36,036 nt of DNA, taken from contig JAUYAG010000197.1 of NCBI GenBank assembly GCA_030693575.1, forward strand, positions 1 to 36,036, written 5' to 3'. Shown piece by piece: positions 19,160 through 29,223 of the stretch (position 1 is the stretch's first letter; the number at the start of each line of letters is the position of its first letter). Source of the stretch: Brevundimonas sp. (GTDB lineage: Bacteria; Pseudomonadota; Alphaproteobacteria; Caulobacterales; Caulobacteraceae). The notes below the pieces were generated by a model. The model saw nothing but the letters and a program-made list of their open reading frames with translations. It did no database searches and was not told where the DNA came from. The position numbers and the translations under genes were made by a program.

Positions 19160-19238
19160 GGCCTACTCCTGACAGGCAGGCTGAAGGATGCTCAGACGTC
19201 GAGGCGCGGGTCAACGCAAGGGGAGATTGCCTTGCGCC

Positions 19239-20060
19239 CTAGACTTGTGGAATCGCCTGGCTCAGCCGCCCGCCGACCCGGATCGGTTCGACCCGTGTCG
19301 CCAGACCGGTCTTGTCATCGGTCTCGACATAGACGCCGCAGATGGTGGCCGGCCCGTGGGCCGGAACATACCGCCCCCCCGACAGGCGGGTGGTGAACCG
19401 CCGGAGCGGCTCTTCCTTCTCGTTGCCGATGACGCTGTCGTAGTCGCAGCAACCGCCGGCGTCGGTCTGATAGGCCGTGCCGCCGGGCAGGATCTGGCAG
19501 TCGGCCGTCGGCACATGGGTGTGGGTGCCGACCACCAGCGAGGCGCGGCCGTCGCAGAAATGGCCCATGGCCATCTTCTCGGAGGTCGCTTCGCAATGCA
19601 TGTCGACGATGATGGCGTCGGCGGCCATCCCCATCGGACAGGCGGCCAGTTCCTTCTCGACCGCGCTGAACGGGCAGTCCATCGGGTCCATGTGGATGCG
19701 GCCGAGCACATTCATGACCAGCACGGTCTTGCCGCTCTGGGTCTCGAACAGATTGGCGCCGGCACCGGGCGCATCCATCAGGCGCGGATAGTTGGCGGGC
19801 CTGATCAGCCGCGGCTCCCGCACAATATAGGTCAGGGCCTCGCGCTGGTCCCAGCTGTGATTGCCGAGGGTCAGGCAGTCGGCGCCGGCCATGAACAGCT
19901 CGCGCGCCGTGTTCTCGGTGATCCCGAAGCCGCCCGCCGCGTTCTCGGCATTGACCACCACGAAGTCGAGTTTCAGGTCGCGCTTCAGGCCGGGCAGGTG
20001 ATCGCTCAGCCCGTCCCGTCCGGACTTGCCGACGACATCACCAAAAAAAGCCAGTCTCAT
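19239..20060 (-). CDS. YmdB-family metallophosphoesterase (TIGR00282 type)
   Basis: MRLAFFGDVVGKSGRDGLSDHLPGLKRDLKLDFVVVNAENAAGGFGITENTARELFMAGADCLTLGNHSWDQRE..., VVGTHTHVPTADCQILPGGTAYQTDAGGCCDYDSVIG. Confidence 0.95.
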   Translation of the reverse strand: MRLAFFGDVVGKSGRDGLSDHLPGLKRDLKLDFVVVNAENAAGGFGITENTARELFMAGADCLTLGNHSWDQREALTYIVREPRLIRPANYPRLMDAPGAGANLFETQSGKTVLVMNVLGRIHMDPMDCPFSAVEKELAACPMGMAADAIIVDMHCEATSEKMAMGHFCDGRASLVVGTHTHVPTADCQILPGGTAYQTDAGGCCDYDSVIGNEKEEPLRRFTTRLSGGRYVPAHGPATICGVYVETDDKTGLATRVEPIRVGGRLSQAIPQV

Positions 20061-20602
20061 GCGAAGGGTCTATAGCCGGTCTCGGTGAGAACGCCATGCA
20101 GGCGGATGTCATGGGGTTCGACGGGCAGGTCGTCGACCTGCTGTCCGGCATAGGCGAAGCCGATGCGGGTGACGTCCGGCCGCGCGGCGAAAGTCCGGTC
20201 GTAATAGCCCCCGCCCTGCCCCAGCCTTGAGCCCCTGGCGTCGAAGGCCAGCATCGGCGTCAGGATCAGGTCAGGCTCGACCACCTCGGCGAGCGGAAAC
20301 GGTGCCGGCACGCCGGCTTCGTCCAGTTCCAGCGGCTCGCCCGGCGACCATCTGCGGAAGATCATCGGCGCATCCCGCTCGATCACCACCGGAAGGCAGA
20401 GCTCCCGACCGGCCTGGATCAAGGCGTGCGACAGCGCCTCGACATCCAGTTCCGATCCAATGGCACGGTAGACGGCGACGATCCGCCCCGGCGGCAGGGC
20501 ACCGGCCTGGCCGGCCGCGCGCTCGGCCGCGCCCGCATCGAGCCCGGCCAGACGCTTGCGCGTGGCCCGCATGACCGATCTGAGTTCGCGTTTGTCGATC
20601 AT
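20057..20602 (-). CDS. 5-formyltetrahydrofolate cyclo-ligase
   Basis: MIDKRELRSVMRATRKRLAGL...; LILTPMLAFDARGSRLGQGGGYYDRTFA is the family signature. 4-bp overlap with the downstream YmdB-family gene. Confidence 0.94.
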   Translation of the reverse strand: MIDKRELRSVMRATRKRLAGLDAGAAERAAGQAGALPPGRIVAVYRAIGSELDVEALSHALIQAGRELCLPVVIERDAPMIFRRWSPGEPLELDEAGVPAPFPLAEVVEPDLILTPMLAFDARGSRLGQGGGYYDRTFAARPDVTRIGFAYAGQQVDDLPVEPHDIRLHGVLTETGYRPFA

Positions 20603-20639
20603 GGGAGGGGAAAAGGTTGGCGGCGCCGCAAGAGCCGTG

Positions 20640-20800
20640 AAGGGCGTTTAAATCCTCTCGACCTGGGTAGCCAGGTGGGCGCCGTGTGCCCAGGCCCACG
20701 GGCCTGATCAGGGACAGCTCCCTTTGAGTGAATTAAGGTCGCAAGGAAATGTTGCCTTCGACGAGAGCCGCAGCAGGACCCGCCGTTGAGCAAGATAGTC
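20640..20800 (-). ncRNA. ssrS: Probable 6S RNA (boundaries approximate)
   Basis: About 230-bp non-coding gap between zapA and 5-formyl-THF cyclo-ligase, the conserved ssrS location in many proteobacteria. Several strong hairpins: ACCTGG-GTAG-CCAGGT (20661-20676), CAGGCC-CACG-GGCCTG (20691-20706), AAGG..CCTT near 20743-20758, and long-range CTCTCG (20655-20660)/CGAGAG (20762-20767). Confidence 0.7.
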
Positions 20801-20830
20801 CCTAAGCCGGGGCGGAACAATGGCCGGGGG

Positions 20831-21142
20831 TCAGAGACCCTGTGCGATCTTCTCCAGCCGTGCCGCGACGGCGTTCAGCGCCTCGGCCACGCCGTCGCTG
20901 GCGGTGGCGGCGGCCACCGGGGAGGTCACGGGATTGCCCAGCCGGACCTCGTGCAGCTCGTCGGCCAGCATCAGCCCGGCCATGAGGAACAGGCGGATGT
21001 CGCCGACATGGCCGACCTCGCCCGCCACCTGTCGCACATGGCCGTCAAACTGTTTGGCCAGGATGCGGACGCGCTCCTCCTGGCCGTCGGCGCACCCGAC
21101 AGCATAGGGGCGGCCGTTGATCTCGACGGTCACCGTCGCCAT
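20831..21142 (-). CDS. zapA: Cell division protein ZapA
   Basis: MATVTVEINGRPYAVGCADGQEERVRILAKQFDGHVRQVAGEVGHVGDIRLFLMAGLMLADEL: ZapA pattern. Confidence 0.93.
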   Translation of the reverse strand: MATVTVEINGRPYAVGCADGQEERVRILAKQFDGHVRQVAGEVGHVGDIRLFLMAGLMLADELHEVRLGNPVTSPVAAATASDGVAEALNAVAARLEKIAQGL

Positions 21143-21399
21143 CAGCGGGCCTCCTGTTCGGCGAGGCTTTCGCGAATCGCATCGGCGGCGTGCGACAGGG
21201 CCTCGGCGGCGTCGCGGCCGGCGGCTTCCAGCTCGTGGATGCGCGCGCGGTCGGTCTCCGTCGACGGCTCGGGGGCGAACAGGTCGTCGTCGGGCACGCG
21301 GCTGGTCCCGGCCGCCCGGCTCTTGAGCTCCAGCAGACGGCGTTCCAGCAGCGCCAGCGCGCGGTCGACTCGGTCCTTGGCGGCCGATGCAGCGTCCAT
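21142..21399 (-). CDS. Small coiled-coil protein (85 aa), DUF4164-like
   Basis: MDAASAAKDRVDRALALLERRLLELKSRAAGTSRVPDDDLF...; one-base overlap with the zapA start. Small coiled-coil ORFs commonly precede zapA in alphaproteobacteria. Confidence 0.75.
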   Translation of the reverse strand: MDAASAAKDRVDRALALLERRLLELKSRAAGTSRVPDDDLFAPEPSTETDRARIHELEAAGRDAAEALSHAADAIRESLAEQEAR

Positions 21400-21497
21400 T
21401 CGGGTCACATCCTCCAGAATCCGTATAGAACCCGCCGACGCGTCGGGGTAAAGCGGCGCGCCTCCCTTTTTCCGCCTCCCGACGAAAGGTCCTCCCC

Positions 21498-23492
21498 GTG
21501 ACCGACGCCAAAACCGTATCCGCAAAGGCCACCCCCAAACAGATGGCCGACGCCATCCGGGTGCTGTCCATGGACGGGGTCGAGAAGGCGAAGAGCGGCC
21601 ATCCGGGCATGCCCATGGGCATGGCCGACGTGGCGACGGTGCTGTTCTCGAAATTCCTGAAGTTCGACGCGAGCCGCCCCGACTGGGCCGACCGGGATCG
21701 CTTCATCCTGTCGGCGGGCCACGGATCGATGCTGATCTACAGCCTGCTGCACCTGACCGGCTACAAGGCCGCGACGAAGGCGGAGCTGTCGAACTTCCGG
21801 CAATGGGGATCGAAGACCGCGGGCCACCCCGAGTTCGGCCATATGCCGGGCGTCGAGACGACCACCGGCCCGCTGGGCCAGGGTCTCGCCAACAGCATCG
21901 GCTTCGCCATGGCGGAGCGTCATCTGGCGGCCAAATACGGTGCCGACCTCGTCGATCACCGCACCTGGGTGATCGCGGGCGACGGCTGTCTGATGGAAGG
22001 CGTCTCGCAGGAGGCGATCGCCCTCGCCGGTCGTTACAAGCTGAACAAGCTGACCGTGCTGTGGGACGACAACGCCATCACCATCGACGGGGCCGTGTCC
22101 CTGTCGGACGCCACCGACCAGAAGGCGCGCTTCAAGGCCGCCGGGTGGGCGGTCAAGGCGGTCGACGGCCACGACATGAAGGCCATCAAGTCGGCGCTGC
22201 AGTGGGCCGTAAAGCAGGACAAGCCGACCCTCATCGCCTGCAAGACGAAGATCGGCCGCGGCGCCGCCACCATGGAAGGCAGCCACAAGACCCACGGCGC
22301 GGCCCTCGGCGCGGCCGAGATCGCCGCCACCCGCCTCGGTCTGGCCTGGACCCACGAACCGTTCGAACTGCCCGAGGCAATCGACAAGGCGTGGCGCAAG
22401 ATCGGACGTCGCGGCGCGAAGGAGCGCAAGGCCTGGGAAGCCCGGCTGAACGCCTCGTCCCAGGCGGCCGACTTCACCCGCGCCATGAAGGGCGACCTGC
22501 CCGCCGGGGCCTTCGACGCCCTGAATGCGAAGATCGCGGAACTGGTCGAGACCAGGCCGGCCCAGGCAACGCGCCAGTCCTCGGGCGCGGCGCTGGACGA
22601 ACTGTTCGCCGCCATCCCCGAACTGATCGGCGGCTCGGCCGACCTGACCGGCTCGAACAACACCTTCGTCAAGGGCACGCCGATCTTCGACGCGCCCTCC
22701 TATGAGGGCCGGTACGTCAACTGGGGCATCCGCGAGTTCGGCATGGCCGCGGCGATGAACGGCATGGCGCTGCACGGCGGGATCATCCCCTATGGCGGCA
22801 CCTTCATGGTGTTCTCCGACTACAGCCGCCCGGCGATCCGTCTGGGGGCCCTGATGGGCGTGCGGGCCATCCACGTCCTGACCCACGACTCCATCGGCCT
22901 GGGCGAGGACGGCCCGACGCACCAGCCGGTCGAGCATCTGGCCGCCCTGCGCGCCATCCCCAACCTGCTGGTCTTCCGCCCCGCCGATACGGTCGAGGCC
23001 ATGGAGTGCTGGCAGGCGGCGCTGGAGCACAAGACCGCGCCTTCGGCCATGGCCCTGTCGCGTCAGAAGACCCCGGCCGTGCGTACCGTGGCGTCGGACC
23101 ACAATCTGTCGGCCCGTGGCGCCTACGAGATCCGCGCCGCCAAGGGTCCGGCCAAGGTGACGCTGTTCGGCACCGGCACGGAACTGGCGCTGGCGCTGGC
23201 CGCCGCCGATGTGCTGGAGGCCGAAGGCACGCCCACCCGCGTCGTCTCGGTCCCCTGTTTCGAGCTCTTCTTCCAGCAGCCGAAGAAGTATCAGGACAGC
23301 GTGATCGGCCGCGGCACGGTCCGCGTCGCCGTAGAGGCCGCGATCCAGCAGGGCTGGGAGCGTTTCATCGGCGAGGACGGCGCCTTCGTCGGCATGACCG
23401 GCTTCGGCGCGAGCGCCCCGGCCGAGGTCCTGTACGAGAAGTTCGGGATCACCACGGATGCGGTGGTCGCGGCAGTCAAGGCGCGGCTCTGA
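21498..23492 (+). CDS. tkt: Transketolase
   Basis: 664 aa; [111 protein letters not shown]. Confidence 0.98.
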   Translation: MTDAKTVSAKATPKQMADAIRVLSMDGVEKAKSGHPGMPMGMADVATVLFSKFLKFDASRPDWADRDRFILSAGHGSMLIYSLLHLTGYKAATKAELSNFRQWGSKTAGHPEFGHMPGVETTTGPLGQGLANSIGFAMAERHLAAKYGADLVDHRTWVIAGDGCLMEGVSQEAIALAGRYKLNKLTVLWDDNAITIDGAVSLSDATDQKARFKAAGWAVKAVDGHDMKAIKSALQWAVKQDKPTLIACKTKIGRGAATMEGSHKTHGAALGAAEIAATRLGLAWTHEPFELPEAIDKAWRKIGRRGAKERKAWEARLNASSQAADFTRAMKGDLPAGAFDALNAKIAELVETRPAQATRQSSGAALDELFAAIPELIGGSADLTGSNNTFVKGTPIFDAPSYEGRYVNWGIREFGMAAAMNGMALHGGIIPYGGTFMVFSDYSRPAIRLGALMGVRAIHVLTHDSIGLGEDGPTHQPVEHLAALRAIPNLLVFRPADTVEAMECWQAALEHKTAPSAMALSRQKTPAVRTVASDHNLSARGAYEIRAAKGPAKVTLFGTGTELALALAAADVLEAEGTPTRVVSVPCFELFFQQPKKYQDSVIGRGTVRVAVEAAIQQGWERFIGEDGAFVGMTGFGASAPAEVLYEKFGITTDAVVAAVKARL

Positions 23493-23494
23493 CC

Positions 23495-24688
23495 ATGCGC
23501 CTCGGCACCCCCCTCTCCGACAGCGCCGTGCGCGTCATGCTTCTGGGCGCGGGCGAACTGGGCAAGGAGGTGGCCATCGAGCTGCAGCGCCTCGGCGCCG
23601 AGGTCATCGCCGTCGACCGCTATCCCAACGCCCCGGCCATGCAGGTGGCGCATCGCAGCCACGTCATCCCGATGACCGATCCCCAGGTGCTGAACGGCGT
23701 CATCATGGCCGAGGCCCCGCACATCATCGTGCCGGAGATCGAGGCCATCGCCACCGATGTGCTGGCGCAGATCGAGGCCGCCGGTCTGGCGACGGTCATC
23801 CCGACCGCCCGCGCCACCCAGTTGACCATGAACCGCGAGGGCATCCGCCGGCTGGCGGCCGAGGACCTGGGCCTGCCGACCAGCCCCTATGCCTTCGCCA
23901 CGTCCGCCGCCGAACTGGCCGAGGCCGCGCACCGCATCGGCCTGCCGGTCTTCATCAAGCCGGTGATGTCGTCGTCGGGCAAGGGCCAGTCGATGATCGA
24001 CGCCCTTGAGGACGCCGCCAACGCCTGGGCCTATGCCCAGTCCGGCGGACGGGTCGAGACGGCGACGGTGATTGTGGAGGGCCGGATCGATTTCGACTTC
24101 GAGATCACCCTGCTCACCGTCCGGTCGCTACGCGACGGCGCGGTCGTCACCGACTTCTGCGCGCCGATCGGCCATCGGCAGGTCAAGGGCGACTATGTCG
24201 AGAGCTGGCAGCCGCAGGCGATGGCCCCCGCCGCCCTCGCCTCCGCACAGGACATCGCCCGCAAGGTCACGGATGCGCTCGGGGGGCTCGGCGTGTTCGG
24301 GGTCGAGCTGTTCGTGAAGGGGGATCAGGTCTGGTTCTCGGAGGTGTCGCCGCGACCTCACGACACCGGCCTGGTGACCCTGGCCACCCAGACCCAGTCC
24401 GAGTTCGCCCTGCACGCCCGCGCCATCCTCGGCCTGCCCGTCGACGTCAGCCAGCGCGACATCGGCGCCAGCGCGGTCATCTATGGCGGCATGGATGCCG
24501 TGGGCGTCGCCTATGAGGGCGTGGCCGAGGCCCTGTCGGTGCCGACCGCCGACCTGCGCCTGTTCGGCAAGCCCGAGAGCTTCGTCACCCGCCGCATGGG
24601 CGTGGCCACGGCGCGCGGCGACACCGTGGAACAGGCCCGCGAACGGGCACGCGAGGCGGCGTCCAGGGTCCGGGTGGTCGCCGGCTAA
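23495..24688 (+). CDS. purT: Formate-dependent phosphoribosylglycinamide formyltransferase (GAR transformylase 2)
   Basis: [62 protein letters not shown]...: ATP-grasp PurT. Starts two bases after the tkt stop. Confidence 0.97.
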   Translation: MRLGTPLSDSAVRVMLLGAGELGKEVAIELQRLGAEVIAVDRYPNAPAMQVAHRSHVIPMTDPQVLNGVIMAEAPHIIVPEIEAIATDVLAQIEAAGLATVIPTARATQLTMNREGIRRLAAEDLGLPTSPYAFATSAAELAEAAHRIGLPVFIKPVMSSSGKGQSMIDALEDAANAWAYAQSGGRVETATVIVEGRIDFDFEITLLTVRSLRDGAVVTDFCAPIGHRQVKGDYVESWQPQAMAPAALASAQDIARKVTDALGGLGVFGVELFVKGDQVWFSEVSPRPHDTGLVTLATQTQSEFALHARAILGLPVDVSQRDIGASAVIYGGMDAVGVAYEGVAEALSVPTADLRLFGKPESFVTRRMGVATARGDTVEQARERAREAASRVRVVAG

Positions 24689-25971
24689 AGCGCCGGGGCG
24701 GCCTGCAAGGCCAACGCCGGCTCCGCGCGGGACCCGGCCAATGCCGCCACGGCGGCGTCCAGACCCGGATCGCGCCCGGCGCGGCGGTCCTCCAGCGTCA
24801 AGGGCGCGGCTATGTCAGGCGTCACACCCCGCTTTTCCAGCCGAACCCCGCCCGAGGTAACGAAGTCGGCGCGACTCAGGCTCAGCCGCCCGCCGTCGGG
24901 CAGGCGCGTCTCCTGCGAGATCAGCACCGCCCCCGCCGTCGGTGCCCCGACCACCACCGCGCGCCGCGCCTCCTGCAAGGCAGCCGGTGTCAGTTCAGCC
25001 GCGCTGCGGCTGTTGGCATCCACCAGCACGGCCACGTCGTTGCCGACCGGCGCGTCCAGATCCCCGCAGCCGCCGGCGGTCCGCAGCTCGACCCGCCGTC
25101 CCGAGCGGCCGGTTCGGGCCGCCCACAGCCGGTCGCGGGGCAGGAAGCAGCTGAGCACGGCATCGGCCTCCGCCAGTCGTCCGCCGGGATTGCCGCGAAG
25201 ATCAATGACGACATCGGTTTCGGGCGGCAGGTTTGTCAGCTGCGCGCCCATCCAGCGGCCCAGCCCCAGCTCGAAGCCGTCCACGGTCAGCACCAGCACC
25301 CCCGGCCTTGAGCGGTCCGCGACGAAGGCCGGCGTCGGCTCCATGATGCGGGGCGTCAGGGTGAGCGGTCGCGCGAGACCCTCGCCGTCGATCAGCGAGA
25401 GGGTCACGGCCCGGCCCTCGGCGATGTCCTGTTCGGGGGTCCAGGGCGCGCCTGCGCCGGTCACCAGACGCCAGCCTACGCCCACGCCGGCCTCGGCGGC
25501 GGGCGAACCCGGCCGGACCTGTTCGATCAGCCAGGTGTCGCCCGAGGGCTCGGCCCGCAGGGACACGCCGATGGCCGGCCGGCGCTGGCGCAGGGTGTCC
25601 TGACGGCGCGCCACGGCGGGCGGCGCGGCCCCCGCATGGTCGTCATCCAGCAGTTCCAGCATGTCGCCGATCGCGCGATACAGGGTCCGGTCGTCCAGCG
25701 CCGTCAGCGCGACGGGCCGCCAGGTCTGCCGCGCTGCGTTCCAGTCCACACCATGCAGGCCGGGGTCGTAATACTGGCTACGGACCTCGCTCCACACGCG
25801 GTCGAAGACCCTCTGGTTCATCCGCGCGCGTTCGGGATCCGGCGCGGAGGAAGCCGGCGGCGACGCAACATCCGGGGTTCCCGGTTCAGCCGCCGACGCC
25901 GGAGCGGCGATGAGCGCAAGGCCCATCGCCGCCGATGCGGACAGGATGTGAAGCAGGCGCCGCAATATCAT
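24685..25971 (-). CDS. S41 family peptidase (PDZ plus tail-specific protease domain), exported
   Basis: Signal peptide; [29 protein letters not shown]-like [77 protein letters not shown]. Confidence 0.92.
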   Translation of the reverse strand: MILRRLLHILSASAAMGLALIAAPASAAEPGTPDVASPPASSAPDPERARMNQRVFDRVWSEVRSQYYDPGLHGVDWNAARQTWRPVALTALDDRTLYRAIGDMLELLDDDHAGAAPPAVARRQDTLRQRRPAIGVSLRAEPSGDTWLIEQVRPGSPAAEAGVGVGWRLVTGAGAPWTPEQDIAEGRAVTLSLIDGEGLARPLTLTPRIMEPTPAFVADRSRPGVLVLTVDGFELGLGRWMGAQLTNLPPETDVVIDLRGNPGGRLAEADAVLSCFLPRDRLWAARTGRSGRRVELRTAGGCGDLDAPVGNDVAVLVDANSRSAAELTPAALQEARRAVVVGAPTAGAVLISQETRLPDGGRLSLSRADFVTSGGVRLEKRGVTPDIAAPLTLEDRRAGRDPGLDAAVAALAGSRAEPALALQAAPAL

Positions 25972-26025
25972 GACGCCATTAGAGCGCGCCTTGATCGCCT
26001 TTCAAGTCACGAAGTCGCAGGCGGG

Positions 26026-26790
26026 TCAGTCCTCATCGCCGGAGCGCGTCTCGATGCGATGGACGAACACTTCGCTGCCGCCGCCGCCGCGTTCACCGGC
26101 CTCGATGAAGCCCGAGTGATCGGCGTCCATCCGGGCGAAGGCTTCGCGCAGGGGCGCGCTGAACTCGGCCTCGCTGATCTTGCCGTCATTGTCGGCATCC
26201 AGGTCGTTCCCGCCGCCCGGACCGCCCACGCGCCGGATCTCGATCCGTTCGCCCGGGCCGCCCTCGCCGTGCGGCCCGCCCATCATGGCCTCGCCGCCGG
26301 GACCGCCGTGGATGACAATCTCGCGCTCGCCGCCCGGACCGGTCAGGCCGCCAACGAAGACCATGGTCCGGGCCTCGCCGTCGCCGGCATGCGCTGCATG
26401 TCCTCCGGCACCTCCGCCGGGATGCGCCCGACGCATTTCGAAATGCCGCACGCCCGGACCGCCCGGACCGCCCATGACCCGGATCTCATGCTCGCCGGGA
26501 CCGCCCGGACCGCGCATGATCCTGATGTCATGCTCTCCACCGCCCATGGCACCGTGACCGGCGGAGAGTTCCTCGGTCGACAGACGGCCGTCGCTGTTCG
26601 CGTCCATGCGGGCGAAATGATCGTTCATCGGCGCGGCGAACTCCTCGCGCGTGACCTGGCCGTCGCCGTCCCGGTCGAGCCCGCCGGGGCCGTCGGCACC
26701 CATGACCATGACGCGGGTGTGGACGGCCGGAGCCGGCGGTGCCGGCGTCTGCTGGGTCAGGATGGCGGAAAGGGCGATCAGGGTCAGCAT
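26026..26790 (-). CDS. EF-hand protein with Gly-Pro-rich central repeats
   Basis: Four EF-loop-like segments: DRDGDGQVTREEF, DANSDGRLSTEEL, DADNDGKISEAEF, DADHSGFIEAGE. Central GPGGPGEHEIRVMGGPGGPG-type repeats. Likely ATG at 26790 (MLTLIALSAILTQQ). Confidence 0.85.
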   Translation of the reverse strand: MLTLIALSAILTQQTPAPPAPAVHTRVMVMGADGPGGLDRDGDGQVTREEFAAPMNDHFARMDANSDGRLSTEELSAGHGAMGGGEHDIRIMRGPGGPGEHEIRVMGGPGGPGVRHFEMRRAHPGGGAGGHAAHAGDGEARTMVFVGGLTGPGGEREIVIHGGPGGEAMMGGPHGEGGPGERIEIRRVGGPGGGNDLDADNDGKISEAEFSAPLREAFARMDADHSGFIEAGERGGGGSEVFVHRIETRSGDED

Positions 26791-26860
26791 GGGCGGTCGG
26801 CTCCTTGTGGTGCAGCCCATGTTCGACCACGACCGGCTTGCGGCAGTGTTTCAGGTGAGC

Positions 26861-26891
26861 CGCCGTTTGTTTCAAAGCTGAAATGACGGCG
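26861..26891. promoter_or_regulatory. Candidate operator: nested near-perfect dyad in the divergent intergenic region
   Basis: CGCCGT-ttg-TTTCA-AAGC-TGAAA-tg-ACGGCG; 11 of 11 arm bases complementary with a 3-nt versus 2-nt internal spacer. Second GTTTCA copy at 26848-26853. Confidence 0.55.
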
Positions 26892-26917
26892 AGCGTCAGG
26901 TTCGCCACAATGGCTTC

Positions 26918-27649
26918 ATGCAAGCCGACGCCGCCCCCCGTATTCTCGTTGTCGACGACGACCCCGGTATCCGGGAGGTGCTGTGCGACTATCTGGTCCT
27001 GCACGGCTATGACGCGGCCGGTGCCGCCTCGGCCGCGGAAATGGATCGCGCCGTCTCGCAGCAGGCGCCGGATCTGATTGTGCTGGATCTGATGATGCCG
27101 GGCGAGGACGGGCTGTCGGTGTGCCGCCGTCTGGCCGGCAAGGGGCCGCCGATCATCATGCTCTCGGCCATGGGCGAGGACACTGACCGGATCATCGGTC
27201 TGGAGTTGGGCGCCGACGACTATCTGGCCAAACCCTGCAATCCCCGCGAACTGCTGGCCCGCGTCCGCGCCGTCTTGCGCCGCCCGCGCGACGAGGCTGC
27301 GGCCGAGGGCCCGGCCCTGACCTTCGCCGGCTGGCGTCTGGACCTGCTGCGTCGCGAACTGACCCGGCCGGACGGCCGCGCCGTGTCCCTGTCGGCCGGG
27401 GAGTTCGCCCTGCTGCGGGCCTTCGCCGAACGACCGGGCCGGGTCCTGACGCGGGACCAGTTGCTGGAACGGGCGCGGGGCGCCGACGCCGACGTCTTCG
27501 ACCGCGCCATGGACGTGCAGATCAGCCGCCTGCGCAAGAAGCTGGACGACGGCTCCGGCCTGGAGTTGATCCAGACCCTGCGCGGCGAAGGCTATATGTT
27601 CGACGTCCGGGTAGAGCGCCACAATGGCGCGGTCCGGGGCGCCGCGTGA
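26918..27649 (+). CDS. OmpR-family response regulator
   Basis: ILVVDDDPGIREVLCDYLVLHGYDA...DLIVLDLMMPGEDGLSVCRRL...LGADDYLAKPCNPRELLARVRAVLRR; winged-helix C-terminus. Confidence 0.97.
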   Translation: MQADAAPRILVVDDDPGIREVLCDYLVLHGYDAAGAASAAEMDRAVSQQAPDLIVLDLMMPGEDGLSVCRRLAGKGPPIIMLSAMGEDTDRIIGLELGADDYLAKPCNPRELLARVRAVLRRPRDEAAAEGPALTFAGWRLDLLRRELTRPDGRAVSLSAGEFALLRAFAERPGRVLTRDQLLERARGADADVFDRAMDVQISRLRKKLDDGSGLELIQTLRGEGYMFDVRVERHNGAVRGAA

Positions 27650-29223
27650 GACGTCCCTCATCCTTCCCCGTCCTGGTCCAGGTGGCCGCGCTGGCGGTGC
27701 TGGCCGTGGTCATGTCCCAGGCCGTCGCCTTTGGCGTGGTCGTCCTGGCCCCCGAGCCGAGGCCCGCCGGCTTCAGCATCGGCGCGGCGGCGGACGCCTT
27801 GAGGGGCGAACCGGCCGAAACCGCCGACGGTCGCGCCCTGCGTCGTCGTATCGTCGACCGGCCGCCCGGTCCGGAGATCGATGTCCAGATCGACCCCATG
27901 GCCCTGGCCATCCGCGCCGGCCTGGCCCAGCGGCTGGGCGTGGAGCGGGAATCGGTGCGGGTGACGGTGGATCACGGTCCGCGCCGCCGGCGCGCTCCGG
28001 GACCCGGCGAAGGCGGGCTGTCCGAGCAGCGGATGGATTTCGTCCTCGTGCGTCCCGAAGGCGGCCCGACGGCCGGCGCGCGGGAGGCGGCACCCGCGGC
28101 CAACCGTTCATCGCCGCCCGTTGTGATCGCCGTTCCACCCGCCGGGTCCGAAGACTCCGTGATCGTGCGGCGCGGCGCCGACGTCGAGGCCCAGTTGCGC
28201 ATGCATCATCTGGCCCCGGGCAGCCCGGAAAGCGGGGCCTTCGTCATCGACCGCGAGACCCATCAGTTCACTGTCCGGGCCGACCGCCTGACCTTCGCGC
28301 CCTTCTCCGCCTCGGTGCGCCAGCCGGACGGGCGCTGGGCCACGGTCGAGCCGCCCCGCGGCCTGCTGTCGCCCTGGCAGCAACGGATGCTGCTGGCCCT
28401 GGCCATTTCCATGCTGCTGCTGGCGCCGCTCGTGTGGTGGATGGCGCGACGTCTGACCCGGCCGATCCGGGTCTTCGCCGACGCCGCTGAACGTCTCGGC
28501 GCCGATCCCGAGGCCGAGCCGCTGACGCCCTCCGGCCCCAGCGAGGTGCGCACCGCCATCCACGCCTTCAACGACATGCAGGCGTCCCTGCGCGACCACA
28601 TGCGCCGCCGCACCCAGACCGTGGCCGCCATCGCGCACGACCTGCGCACCCCCCTGACCCGACTGCGCTTCCGCGCCGAACAGGCACCCGAGGCCGTGCG
28701 CGACCGCATGGCCGCCGACATCGAGGAGATGGACGCCCTGATCGCCCAGGCCATGGCCTATGTGCGGGGCGAAGCAACGCCCGAACGGCGCGAGACCTTC
28801 GATCTGGACGCGCTCGCCGCCGATTGCGCCGAAGGGTTCTCGGAGACCGGCGGCGCGGTGACCTTCGACGGCGGCGGCGCGCTGCCGGTCGAGGCCGACC
28901 CCGCCGCCCTGCGCCGCGCCCTCGCCAACCTGATCGCCAACGCCGTCAAATACGGCGGCGCGGCCCGGGTGAAGGCCTTCGCCCTGGACGGGCGCGCCGT
29001 GATCACCGTCGAGGATGACGGCCCCGGCCTGCCCGAAGACGAACTCGAGGCCGTGTTCGAACCCTTCCATCGCGCCGAACGCTCGCGCAGCCGCGAGACC
29101 GGCGGGGCGGGCCTTGGCCTGACCGTCGCGCGTCAGGCGGCGCGGGCCCACGGCGGCGACGTGACCCTGTCCAACCGGAGCGAGGGCGGCCTGCTCGCCC
29201 GGCTGGACCTTCCCCTGGCCTAA
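27646..29223 (+). CDS. Sensor histidine kinase (TM, periplasmic domain, TM-HAMP-HisKA-HATPase_c)
   Basis: GTG start overlaps the response regulator stop (GTGA). H-box AAIAHDLRTPLTRLRFRAEQA; N/G boxes NLIANAVKYGG, VEDDGPGLPEDELEAVFEPFHRAERSRSRETGGAGLGLTVARQ. Confidence 0.96.
   Translation: MRRPSSFPVLVQVAALAVLAVVMSQAVAFGVVVLAPEPRPAGFSIGAAADALRGEPAETADGRALRRRIVDRPPGPEIDVQIDPMALAIRAGLAQRLGVERESVRVTVDHGPRRRRAPGPGEGGLSEQRMDFVLVRPEGGPTAGAREAAPAANRSSPPVVIAVPPAGSEDSVIVRRGADVEAQLRMHHLAPGSPESGAFVIDRETHQFTVRADRLTFAPFSASVRQPDGRWATVEPPRGLLSPWQQRMLLALAISMLLLAPLVWWMARRLTRPIRVFADAAERLGADPEAEPLTPSGPSEVRTAIHAFNDMQASLRDHMRRRTQTVAAIAHDLRTPLTRLRFRAEQAPEAVRDRMAADIEEMDALIAQAMAYVRGEATPERRETFDLDALAADCAEGFSETGGAVTFDGGGALPVEADPAALRRALANLIANAVKYGGAARVKAFALDGRAVITVEDDGPGLPEDELEAVFEPFHRAERSRSRETGGAGLGLTVARQAARAHGGDVTLSNRSEGGLLARLDLPLA

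Noticed and set aside
19214-19235. CGCAAGG...CCTTGCG hairpin after the YmdB-family gene
   Set aside because: No U-tract on the relevant strand, so not called as a terminator; may be incidental.
21405-23102. 565-aa minus-strand ORF opposite tkt
   Set aside because: Antisense of a clearly conserved transketolase gene; low-complexity translation with no domain.
26180-26557. Collagen-like PPGPP reading on the plus strand
   Set aside because: Simply the antisense of the GPGG repeats in the EF-hand gene, which is supported by EF loops and a signal-like start.
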